From Clostridiales bacterium (GTDB lineage Bacteria; Bacillota; Clostridia; Lachnospirales; WQUN01): a stretch of 35,742 nt of DNA. The notes under the pieces were generated by a model, which saw only the letters and a list, made by a program, of their open reading frames with translations, did not search any database and had not been told where the DNA came from. This document shows, piece by piece, positions 6,888 to 15,220 of the stretch. Position numbers and translations under genes: made by a program. Positions within the stretch are counted from its first letter, which is position 1. Every line of letters starts with the position of its first letter. The DNA lies in NCBI GenBank assembly GCA_031271295.1, contig JAISVZ010000174.1, forward strand, positions 1-35,742, written 5' to 3'.

Positions 6888-9800
6888 ATGATTGCATTTT
6901 TATTAAGTATAATAATGACACAGGGTTTTGTTCATACTTTGGCGGCACCATTCGATACAGAAACGAAGAGAACCTATACATACGACGGCTTTACTGTAGG
7001 CTATGAAATAGCTAACAGTTGGGGAAACAACCAAAATATTAATGTAACTATCACAAACACCGGAATGGAAGCTATTGAAAACTGGATGTTGTCTTATGAG
7101 TTTCACGGTGACGTTATAGGTGTATGGAACGGGATTCTTCAACAAGACGAAAGCGAAATTGAATATATAATGAATGCAGAGCATAACGCCGTAATACATC
7201 CCGGTAACTCCGTTAATTTTGGATACTCGCTTAGTAATGCTACGGGATTTCCCGAATCATTTTCAATGATTCAGGAGAGAGTTTTAAAAGAAAACGGATA
7301 TACAGTAGAATTAGGAGAGATTAACTCGTGGGGTAGCGGATTTACAGGGCAAATAATTATAAAAAACCAAACAAATTTTCCGATTGTGGGCTGGGAGCTT
7401 ATCTTTGACAGTAATTTTGTAATTGCAAACCTAAATGACAGTTGGTCAGCTTCGCTTACTAACGCAAATAACGGGCAATATAAATTAAAAGGAACATATA
7501 TGAACATAATCAGAGCAAACTCAAGCATTTCCTTGTATTTTAACGGGTCGGTAAACGGAGTTCCTGAAATTTTTGACTATTGTCTAACAGAAATGATTAA
7601 GGGAGAAAGTAACTCTGATATTGATACCGATGACACGTCTGACACTGATTCCTCTGCTGACACCGATACCTCAACAGATAACGATTCCTCGGCTGACATC
7701 GATACCTCAACAGACAGTGATACCTCTGCGGATACCGATACCTCAACTGACACTTATAAACCGCAGCTTCCCCAAAACCTTAATGACCTTGCCGCTTTTG
7801 GAATACATGATACAGAAACAAACTCAATTATAGTTGAGTGGTCATATAAGGATACTCAGGGTGAATTTCGCATATATGAGCACAGCGATGACAAAGCCCT
7901 AATTGGAGAAGTTAGCGGCCGGATATATTATGTATTTCCTATAGAAAGTATGCGCAGTCAATATCATTTTACCGTAGAGAAGTACGTTTCGGATGGTGAT
8001 ATTCTCATTTCAAACGATGTTATTATGAAACTCGGAGAGGATGGGATTTACAGATTTGAACATGTAGACAGTGATAAAGACGATCTTTATGATTTAATCG
8101 AGTTGATTATGGGTACAGACAGATACGTTTCGGATACGGATGGCGACAGTTTGCCGGACGGGTATGAGCATAACATATTAGGTACAAATCCCCTTATGTA
8201 TGACACTTCCGGAGAAGGTAAATCTGACGGTGATTATGATTTTGACGACGACGGTTTCACTAATTATGAAGAATACTTACACGGAACCGATCCGCTTGCA
8301 GATGATTCGGATTTAGACGGGCTTACCGACGGTGATGAGGTGAAAATTTACGGAACAAACCCCATTAACCGCGATACTGACGGCGACGGAATCAGCGACG
8401 GTGAGGAGATTGAATTAGGGCTTGATCCGCTTAACACTCAATCTTCAGGCTATCCGGATAGCGAGCATACGGTATGGCAGACGGTAGGCATAGACGATAA
8501 CCGCTTGTGGGAGTTAAATGAAGATGAGAACAATCCCTATTCGGTTTCATTTGAAATAAAATCCGCAGGTGTCGCCAGCAAAAACATAACGTACGACAAT
8601 AGCAGGTATGCCGATCAAATAAAATATAATGCGGCGGTATTGGGTATTGTTCCGGAATTCAATTATACAGACGGGCTGTCTGTTGATGATGTTATAATCA
8701 AATTTCACATTGATCACACAGAAAATAAAAATGTTCTCGGCACATATGCTGCCGTTTCTCCCGCATTTGAGGGGATAAAGCGTTTTAGCATATTCAAATT
8801 TTTTGAAGGAATAGATATTCTTGTGCCGATTGAAACGTTTTATGATATTGAAAATGGCATTGTGTATTCTCAGGTAGACGAACTCGGTACATACTGCATA
8901 ATTGATATGGAGCTTTGGTTTAACGATATCGGAATGAGTCCTTCGGATCTTGGTTGGCAGCCGCAATTAGAACCTGTAAATTTGAACTCTGCGGGTATAA
9001 ATACTCCGATGGCGGTGAATGATATCAGCGACGATAATTCTTTTTCAGGAATGACACTAATTGGGCGCAACACTAATTTAGAAGACGAAATTCTTGAATT
9101 AGAAAAGGACAATCAAATGTTAAGCGATATTGTTATTGAGCCTTTAAAAGAAGAAAATATTTCACCGGCAGAATTAATGATCGAAACTGTTTCCAGTCAA
9201 GCGCTGACAGCGAGAGTTTTATCAGATAGTGCTAAAAGCGGCTGGGATTTCTATTTAATACCTTCCTATAAGGAATATTATCATGATTATATTGATTTTG
9301 TTCTATCTGAATCGTATAAGGTTTTTTCGGAATATAACAATGTAAGGGTTTACATTATAAATTACGACGGAACTTTACTCAAAACTGCGTCTGGAGGAAT
9401 ATACGCCGAAAAATATTCACAAGTCAAAAAAATGATGAAACAGTTTAACCCTGAAACTCCCTATAATTTCACGCAGATAGCAAACACATTTTATAATTTG
9501 GAATCAAGATCTTCTCTTAGCCATCCAAATATAGAAAATTTTGATTTTGCTAACTATGTTGGGTTTAACATGGCAGCGCCGTTCGGTTATACTGATTTGT
9601 GTTTCTTTGTGAATATGCTGACTACTTCCAGTGAAATGTCAACAGTTAAATCCTTTATTACTGAAAACGGTCCGATTTTTTACGAGGAAAACGTATACGG
9701 AAGGATTTATATTATTGATTCGTTAGGAAATGTTTTAACAACAAACAGCGGTTCCAATTTTGCGGATAATATGGAAGACTTAAATGAAATGGTAAGTAAG

Positions 9801-11720
9801 CTTACCTATACCAATATGTATAATTTTTCTGCTATAGATTACGCGTATTGGCAACTGTGTCTCAATAGTTATTTGCAATATAACGTTGCGACAATGAGCA
9901 AAATTCCAAGTTATCTTTGCTACGGTGCATCTTATGAATATGGGGTTCCCCAAAAGCAGAAAAAAACTTATTCGGTACTAATGGCTTCCGGAATATATAA
10001 AATGACCGGTCTTGACGACCCAATAACAGAAGATTATTTGGAAATGCATAGATTGGCAAAAACGGTTGACCGCGATACCCTAAATGCTATTTGCGGGGAT
10101 TATTACGCCGATACTGACGGAGACGGGCTTTATGATTTTGAGGAATTGATGTTTGAGTATAATGGCGTACAGCTTATTAATTGGAATGAAAATGGAGAAG
10201 TTGTTTTTCTGTCTTTAGATACACTCAGGGATATTTTTAACGATAAGCCTTATATTCAAAACAGTGTGGAAACTTATTTTAGCCCTCATTATCCGCAATT
10301 GCAGGCACTGGATTTGACAAAGTATAACGAACCTTTGAACGGTACATTTGCAGAGTCTTATAGCTATATTGATCCTGCGGTTATTGATCAGGACAAGAAT
10401 TGCAACGGAATACCGGACTTTCTCACAAAAAATTTGCCTGCATTAGAAAAGGGCCAAAGCATATATGAGCATGAATACTTTGACGGAAAGGAAAATGAAA
10501 TTTTTTATTTGGTATCTGCATCCCATTCAAGACTTGAGAAAAATGTACCGCAAAATGGGGACTTTGTTGTTTATCCTTTGCCGAGGGAAGCGCGTTATAT
10601 AGGATATAATGATACAAACGTAGTATATTCAGATAAATTTGAAATATTGCGTATTGTTATATCAAACGGAGAGCTTTGGTTTAAAATTAAAATTATGGTA
10701 AAAAATTCAGATGATTATAGAATTGGATATATTAAAGCCTCCATTGTTGACGATTACGAAACAATTACTGAGCGTTGTAAAGGTGAACTTGCACTTCTGA
10801 ATGATATTAATCATGGAGGTTTAGTAGTTAAAAGCACAAGTCATGACGCTATTGCGAATTATTCTGTAATCAACGGTTCAGAAGACGATAAAACGTTTTA
10901 TAAAAGAAATATGGATAATACACTTAAACTAACCGCAAGGGATCTTTATGTATTAGAGTTTGCCTGCAATAGTGTTGCTAGTGCGTATTCCAACGACGGT
11001 AGATTTTTCACAACGAGAACTTTTCTTCAGGACAAGCTTAAACCGGAAATACTGTTGGCTATCGCTTGTGATGAGTCAAATTATTTTGGTGATGATATGA
11101 TGGATGAAGGGGGATTTGGGATTGTTAATATTTTCCCTCTTAATACAGAGGTCGCTTTAAATCGTGCAATTGGGTCTACAGAGTTAAACCTTCATGTTAT
11201 CAAGAACAGAAATGAGTTCGCAAATAATCTATACTTAGGAATGAAAGCCGGAGCGGTCTTATTCGCGTACCACGTAAGAATGTCTTTGTCCTATGCCGCT
11301 GACCCAAGACTTGGAGAGAAACTAAAGAGCATACTAAAAAATCCGGAAGAATTTGATGCCGAAACGGAGGATTTGCTTCTTTCAGATGTAGATTACGGAC
11401 AGTTAATTTTCAACTCACATTACATCTATACCGCAGGAGTAGCGGCAACGGATTATTATGGTTTTCGCGACAAAGATGGTGATAATTATCCAAATAATCA
11501 GGATGGGATAGGCGCTCCGGCTACTGCCGTTAAATGCATTGCATATGTTTTGCTGTATGAAAAAATGGGAAAACTTGAAATCTGTCCTTTGCTGAGAGGC
11601 GATAAATACGGTGTTATTAATGACGATGGAACTGTTAATCTGAATAACTTGGCCAACAAGCTCAGTGACTACACCGAGTTGGATGGAGTTAATCAGTATA
11701 AATTTGAGATAATAGAGTAA
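6888..11720 (+). CDS. Giant secreted multidomain protein: CBM2-like pair, TSP3 repeats, possible SLT-like C-terminus
   Basis: 1,610 residues. A hydrophobic export signal ends near HTLAA. Two CBM2-like modules follow (about 30-130 and 135-234, each with NSWG and conserved Trp), then a Ser/Thr/Asp linker (242-291), an FN3-like module (293-385) and four or more DxDxDG thrombospondin type 3-like calcium repeats (393-518). Further acidic repeats occur near 1074 and 1167. Residues about 785-990 contain an internal duplication of period near 120. The last 230 residues carry KPEILLAIACDESN, GGFGIVNIF and NLYLGMKAGA, reminiscent of lytic transglycosylases with Glu1396 as candidate catalytic residue; this is inference. 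The ATG at 6888 lacks a ribosome binding site and basic residues. A better start (ATG 6853, MFKNRSNKMFKR) lies in another frame and stops at 6889-6891, overlapping this ATG, so a frameshift or coupled start is likely. Probably binds polysaccharide or the cell wall outside the cell. Confidence 0.85.
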   Translation: MIAFLLSIIMTQGFVHTLAAPFDTETKRTYTYDGFTVGYEIANSWGNNQNINVTITNTGMEAIENWMLSYEFHGDVIGVWNGILQQDESEIEYIMNAEHNAVIHPGNSVNFGYSLSNATGFPESFSMIQERVLKENGYTVELGEINSWGSGFTGQIIIKNQTNFPIVGWELIFDSNFVIANLNDSWSASLTNANNGQYKLKGTYMNIIRANSSISLYFNGSVNGVPEIFDYCLTEMIKGESNSDIDTDDTSDTDSSADTDTSTDNDSSADIDTSTDSDTSADTDTSTDTYKPQLPQNLNDLAAFGIHDTETNSIIVEWSYKDTQGEFRIYEHSDDKALIGEVSGRIYYVFPIESMRSQYHFTVEKYVSDGDILISNDVIMKLGEDGIYRFEHVDSDKDDLYDLIELIMGTDRYVSDTDGDSLPDGYEHNILGTNPLMYDTSGEGKSDGDYDFDDDGFTNYEEYLHGTDPLADDSDLDGLTDGDEVKIYGTNPINRDTDGDGISDGEEIELGLDPLNTQSSGYPDSEHTVWQTVGIDDNRLWELNEDENNPYSVSFEIKSAGVASKNITYDNSRYADQIKYNAAVLGIVPEFNYTDGLSVDDVIIKFHIDHTENKNVLGTYAAVSPAFEGIKRFSIFKFFEGIDILVPIETFYDIENGIVYSQVDELGTYCIIDMELWFNDIGMSPSDLGWQPQLEPVNLNSAGINTPMAVNDISDDNSFSGMTLIGRNTNLEDEILELEKDNQMLSDIVIEPLKEENISPAELMIETVSSQALTARVLSDSAKSGWDFYLIPSYKEYYHDYIDFVLSESYKVFSEYNNVRVYIINYDGTLLKTASGGIYAEKYSQVKKMMKQFNPETPYNFTQIANTFYNLESRSSLSHPNIENFDFANYVGFNMAAPFGYTDLCFFVNMLTTSSEMSTVKSFITENGPIFYEENVYGRIYIIDSLGNVLTTNSGSNFADNMEDLNEMVSKLTYTNMYNFSAIDYAYWQLCLNSYLQYNVATMSKIPSYLCYGASYEYGVPQKQKKTYSVLMASGIYKMTGLDDPITEDYLEMHRLAKTVDRDTLNAICGDYYADTDGDGLYDFEELMFEYNGVQLINWNENGEVVFLSLDTLRDIFNDKPYIQNSVETYFSPHYPQLQALDLTKYNEPLNGTFAESYSYIDPAVIDQDKNCNGIPDFLTKNLPALEKGQSIYEHEYFDGKENEIFYLVSASHSRLEKNVPQNGDFVVYPLPREARYIGYNDTNVVYSDKFEILRIVISNGELWFKIKIMVKNSDDYRIGYIKASIVDDYETITERCKGELALLNDINHGGLVVKSTSHDAIANYSVINGSEDDKTFYKRNMDNTLKLTARDLYVLEFACNSVASAYSNDGRFFTTRTFLQDKLKPEILLAIACDESNYFGDDMMDEGGFGIVNIFPLNTEVALNRAIGSTELNLHVIKNRNEFANNLYLGMKAGAVLFAYHVRMSLSYAADPRLGEKLKSILKNPEEFDAETEDLLLSDVDYGQLIFNSHYIYTAGVAATDYYGFRDKDGDNYPNNQDGIGAPATAVKCIAYVLLYEKMGKLEICPLLRGDKYGVINDDGTVNLNNLANKLSDYTELDGVNQYKFEIIE

Positions 11721-11777
11721 ACACATTTTACTGCCGATATGGGTGCTTATGTACTCACCTGAAAATTCATGTCATTC

Positions 11778-11810
11778 GAATCGCGGCGAATAATCTACTC
11801 GCCGCGATTC
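11778..11810 (+). terminator. Strong hairpin after the giant protein gene
   Basis: GAATCGCGGCGA and TCGCCGCGATTC form a perfect 12-bp stem with a 9-nt loop, 57 bp after the stop codon. No U-tract follows, so it is a 3'-end stabiliser or an atypical terminator rather than a canonical intrinsic one. Confidence 0.4.
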
Positions 11811-11860
11811 GCAATGATAACTTATTTTGCGGGAGTCCATTTTATAAGGAGCTGAGATAA

Positions 11861-12766
11861 TTGCGAAAAAGATTATATACTATCCTTTTGTTTTTTTTGT
11901 TATTGTTAGGTGTCATATGCTTACTTAATGCAAACAATATATGGCAAAAGGAGACTGAAGCGGTAATAACAACAAATGTTGAATCTAAAGAAAGTTTCGA
12001 ATCTGAGTTGACAACAGAGGTTAAGTCTTGCCCTATCTGCGATTTAGAATCGGAAAACCCCGTTGAAGAAGAAACGGAATCAGAATTAACAACCGAAAAA
12101 GAGGAACCAATAGAATATACGGTAGATGAAAACGTAAGGGATTTTCTGATGACTTTTGATGTTTTATATGTAGAAAAAAATGCTTTTAACTTAGTCAGCT
12201 CAATAATTGAAAACAAAGAGTTTAAAGAAAAATATTTGCCGGAAAAATGGCTTGATGAGATATCTAAAACTGAAATTCTTGATGAAAATGATATGTACAC
12301 ATTTATATATAAAATAGGTGAAAACATAATTGCCGAGTACACCTCATATGACCCTTTGTATCCGGCTATCGGAAACTGCACAAGTGTTGGTTTCTATTAT
12401 TTTATGAATGACAATAGTTTCTTTCGTTTTAGGCCAGCGAATTATTCTCAAGATGTTTGTTTTTATATAAACGACGATATTTTATATGTATATGAGCATA
12501 CAAAATGCGGTACAACTTTTGCAGAAAATTCGCTAAGTGAATACAATATAAATAGTGGAGAGAAAGTAGGCAGTGTAAATATTTTTCACAACATAAATAA
12601 TATTCTTCCTTTTCTAAACGGTCGCGATTATGATGAATATCCTTATTCGGGCAATAGTGTCCCGTACAGTAGGTATGTAGTTTCCGAATCCGATATACCC
12701 GGAGTTACAACTATAAAGCAGATGCAGAAATATATGTTGTCGATTTCGGACACATGGTATTATTAA
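11861..12766 (+). CDS. Membrane-anchored extracytoplasmic protein of unknown function, paralog 1
   Basis: 301 residues starting at TTG, with AAGGAG 9 nt upstream. Basic MRKR is followed by a 17-residue hydrophobic segment (LYTILLFFLLLLGVICL) acting as uncleaved anchor or signal; no lipobox is evident. An acidic, Ser/Thr/Glu-rich stretch (about 25-85) contains a CPIC motif, then comes a folded domain rich in aromatic residues ending SISDTWYY. I do not recognise a family. The gene is the first of a tandem pair with the gene at 12990 and lies inside the AT-rich island directly after the giant secreted protein, so a surface role together with that protein is plausible but unproven. Confidence 0.8.
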   Translation: MRKRLYTILLFFLLLLGVICLLNANNIWQKETEAVITTNVESKESFESELTTEVKSCPICDLESENPVEEETESELTTEKEEPIEYTVDENVRDFLMTFDVLYVEKNAFNLVSSIIENKEFKEKYLPEKWLDEISKTEILDENDMYTFIYKIGENIIAEYTSYDPLYPAIGNCTSVGFYYFMNDNSFFRFRPANYSQDVCFYINDDILYVYEHTKCGTTFAENSLSEYNINSGEKVGSVNIFHNINNILPFLNGRDYDEYPYSGNSVPYSRYVVSESDIPGVTTIKQMQKYMLSISDTWYY

Positions 12767-12989
12767 ACAAGTTAATTATGGAATGATAGAACAGAAATTG
12801 AGAGCAATCAAAAACAATCGTAGAATAATTAGGTACCATTTTTATGTTTAGCCAGTGTTTTACGCACCGTTAGAGCTGCAGACTGCGGTTAGGCGTATAC
12901 CAAACTTTTGTGGAAACTTTATTCAAAATTTACTCAATTCTGTTGCCTGAAATTTGTATGCGAGCCTGCTTTAAAAGGAGCTGAGATAA
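12767..12989. other. Spacer between the tandem paralogs
   Basis: 223 bp of mainly AT-rich sequence. No gene, no clear terminator and no convincing promoter; similarity to the region before paralog 1 begins only at the shared ribosome binding site. Confidence 0.5.
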
Positions 12990-13895
12990 TTGCGAAAAAG
13001 ATTATATACTATCCTTTTGTTTTTTTTGTTATTGTTAGGTGTCATATGCTTGTTTATTTCAAACAATATATGGCAAAAGGAGACTGAAGCGGTAGTAACA
13101 ACAAATGTTGAACCTGAAGAAAGTTTTGAATCTGAGTTGACATCAGAGGTTAAGTCTTGCCCTATCTGCGATTTAGAATCGGAAAACCCCGTTGAAGAAG
13201 AAACGGAATCAGAATTAGCAACCGAAAAAGAGGAACCAATAGAATATACTGTAGACGAAAACGTAAGGGATTTTTTAATGACTGATCGCGTTTCAAAAGT
13301 AGAAGAAAATGCCTTTAACTTAGTCTATTCGAGAATAAAAAACAAAGAGTTTAAAGAAAAATATTTGCCGGAAAAATGGCTTGATGAGATATCTAAAACT
13401 GAAATTCTTGATGAAAATGATATGTACACATTTATATTTAAAATAGATGAAAATATAATTGTCCAATATTCCTCATACGACCCTTTGTTTCCTTGGCGCG
13501 GAAACTGTTCGGGTGTAGAAACTTATTACTTTATGAATGACAGTAATTTTTTTTGCTTTAGCCCTGCTAATTATTCACAATATGTATGGTTTTACATTGC
13601 GGACGAGATTTTATATGTATACGAACTGACATCTTGCGGTACAGCTTTTCGCGAGAATTCGTTAAGCAAATACGACATAAATAATGGAGAAAAAGTAGGC
13701 AGTGTTAATATTTTTCACAACACAAATAATATTCTTCCTTTTCTAAACGGTCGCGATTATGATGAATATCCTTATTCGGGCGATAACGTCCCGTACAGTA
13801 GGTATGTAGTTTCCGAATCCAATATACCCGGAGTTACAACTATAAAGCAGATGCAGAAATATATGTTGTCGATTTCGGACACATGGTATCATTAA
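12990..13895 (+). CDS. Membrane-anchored extracytoplasmic protein of unknown function, paralog 2
   Basis: Same length (301 residues), same TTG start and same ribosome binding site as the copy at 11861, 223 bp downstream of it. The N-terminal ~80 and C-terminal ~60 residues are almost identical to paralog 1, including the CPIC motif. The middle differs clearly: residues about 88-110 and 150-230, for example DRVSKVEE against FDVLYVEK and NCSGVETYYF against NCTSVGFYYF. The duplication unit starts near the ribosome binding site. The patchy divergence suggests gene conversion at the ends or diversifying selection in the middle. Function unknown. The stop lies 15 bp before the right island repeat. 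Confidence 0.8.
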   Translation: MRKRLYTILLFFLLLLGVICLFISNNIWQKETEAVVTTNVEPEESFESELTSEVKSCPICDLESENPVEEETESELATEKEEPIEYTVDENVRDFLMTDRVSKVEENAFNLVYSRIKNKEFKEKYLPEKWLDEISKTEILDENDMYTFIFKIDENIIVQYSSYDPLFPWRGNCSGVETYYFMNDSNFFCFSPANYSQYVWFYIADEILYVYELTSCGTAFRENSLSKYDINNGEKVGSVNIFHNTNNILPFLNGRDYDEYPYSGDNVPYSRYVVSESNIPGVTTIKQMQKYMLSISDTWYH

Positions 13896-13910
13896 GCCCA
13901 AGGACATTTT

Positions 13911-13944
13911 GAGAAGCGCAGTCAAGAACAGAGACATTAACCGG
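13911..13944. repeat. Right 34-bp inverted repeat of the accessory island
   Basis: Starts GAGAAGCGCAGTCAAGAA and ends ATTAACCGG; reverse complement of 6329-6362 with three mismatches. On the plus strand both copies can be read as a peptide beginning RSAVKNRDI, and two of the three differences would be silent, so a duplicated coding remnant is an alternative explanation. Confidence 0.8.
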
Positions 13945-13962
13945 ACTTCAAAGGCGAAAAAG

Positions 13963-15105
13963 CTACTTCGTTGCCGTGGTATCGGCGAAAGCCTTAAATA
14001 TTTTTTCGCACGACGTTTTAAAGTCGTGCCTTTGCGCCTGCTTGGCCGTTAAAAGCTTTACCTCGCCAAGCAGTTGGTTATCCGCGTATATTTTCGCAAC
14101 GCCCGCCCAAACGCCTTTTTTTACCGGCGCTTTAAGCTGCCCTGCCGCTTCCCACGTTATTGTTATGGTTTCGCCGCCGTCTGTAATAGCCTGAAAGCCT
14201 TCCGCGAAACGCAGCGGAAGAGTTTCGGTTTTCGAGCGCGTTACCAAAACCTGACCGAGCAAATCTCCTTCCTTAATAATATCCTTATATTCGAAAAAAT
14301 CAAACCCATAATTTAGTATTTGCTTGGTGTCGCGCCATTTTTGCTCGCGTCCGCGCGTGCCCCAGCCGCTTGCCAAAACTACTGAGATAAGCTGCATATC
14401 GCCGCGTTTTGCCGCGCCTACAAAGCAGTGGCCTGCCTTACTTGTAAAGCCTGTTTTAACCCCTATGGCTCCGTTATATTCATGAAGGAAACGGTTTAAA
14501 TTCGTTATTTCGTATGTTCTTCTGCTCGACGTTACGCTTACGGACGGCGTATTTATAATTTCCGTAAACCCGTCAACCGTTAGAGCGTGGCGTGTAATTA
14601 GCGCCATGTCGTATGCGGTGGAGTGGTGGTTACCCTTATCCAAGCCGTTTGGAGTTTCAAAAACGGTATCGCCCGCGCCCAATTCTTTGGCACGCTCCGT
14701 CATTTGGGCGCAGAAATTTTCAACGCTCCCTCCAACATGTTCCGCTATGGCAACCGCAGCGTCGTTTGATGATTGCAGCATTAGCGCGTAGAGCAAATCC
14801 TTTAAGTTAACCGTTTCGCCCTCGGCCAAGTACATTTTAACCTTAGGCTGGTTTGCCGCGCGGCTTGAAACCGTAACGATATCATTAAGGTTTGCGTTTT
14901 CAAGCGTTAATATCGCCGTCATTATTTTTGTGGTGGAGGCTACCGCAAGCGGCAAAACCGCGTTTTTTGCCCACAGCACACGCCCCGTTTTGGCGTCTAT
15001 TAAAATTGCGCCTGCGGCGTTCACGGAAGGAGCGGCGGCAAACGCTGAAAACGGGTGAGATAACAAAATAAAGAGCAAAATAAAAAACGATACGCACTTT
15101 TTCAT
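13963..15105 (-). CDS. dacF: D-alanyl-D-alanine carboxypeptidase (DacF/PBP5 type)
   Basis: Low-molecular-mass penicillin-binding protein that trims the terminal D-Ala of peptidoglycan pentapeptides outside the membrane. 380 residues with a signal peptide (MKKCVSFFILLFILLSHPFS, cleavage after AFA). All three active-site motifs are present: STTK (Ser57, Lys60), SSN (112-114) and KTG (217-219). A C-terminal beta-rich PBP5_C-like domain follows. The short C-terminal tail is not clearly amphipathic, so membrane attachment is uncertain. GGAGG lies 6 nt before the ATG. In Firmicutes DacF is often sporulation-linked (next to spoIIA), but here it sits downstream of topA, so DacF, DacA or DacB naming is interchangeable; the enzyme class is secure. 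Confidence 0.93.
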   Translation of the reverse strand: MKKCVSFFILLFILLSHPFSAFAAAPSVNAAGAILIDAKTGRVLWAKNAVLPLAVASTTKIMTAILTLENANLNDIVTVSSRAANQPKVKMYLAEGETVNLKDLLYALMLQSSNDAAVAIAEHVGGSVENFCAQMTERAKELGAGDTVFETPNGLDKGNHHSTAYDMALITRHALTVDGFTEIINTPSVSVTSSRRTYEITNLNRFLHEYNGAIGVKTGFTSKAGHCFVGAAKRGDMQLISVVLASGWGTRGREQKWRDTKQILNYGFDFFEYKDIIKEGDLLGQVLVTRSKTETLPLRFAEGFQAITDGGETITITWEAAGQLKAPVKKGVWAGVAKIYADNQLLGEVKLLTAKQAQRHDFKTSCEKIFKAFADTTATK

Positions 15106-15220
15106 AAATACCTCCGGGTTTAAGCAATTGCAAAAAACCTGCGTTTTTCGAAAACCAGCTTAAACCATGCTGATATTCGGCAACTGCAATTTATGAATAG
15201 TGTGTACCGTTTATAATAAT

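Noticed and set aside
13990-14035. GCACGAC/GTCGTGC hairpin near the 3' end of dacF
   Set aside because: Lies within the coding sequence and has no U-tract on the strand that is transcribed.
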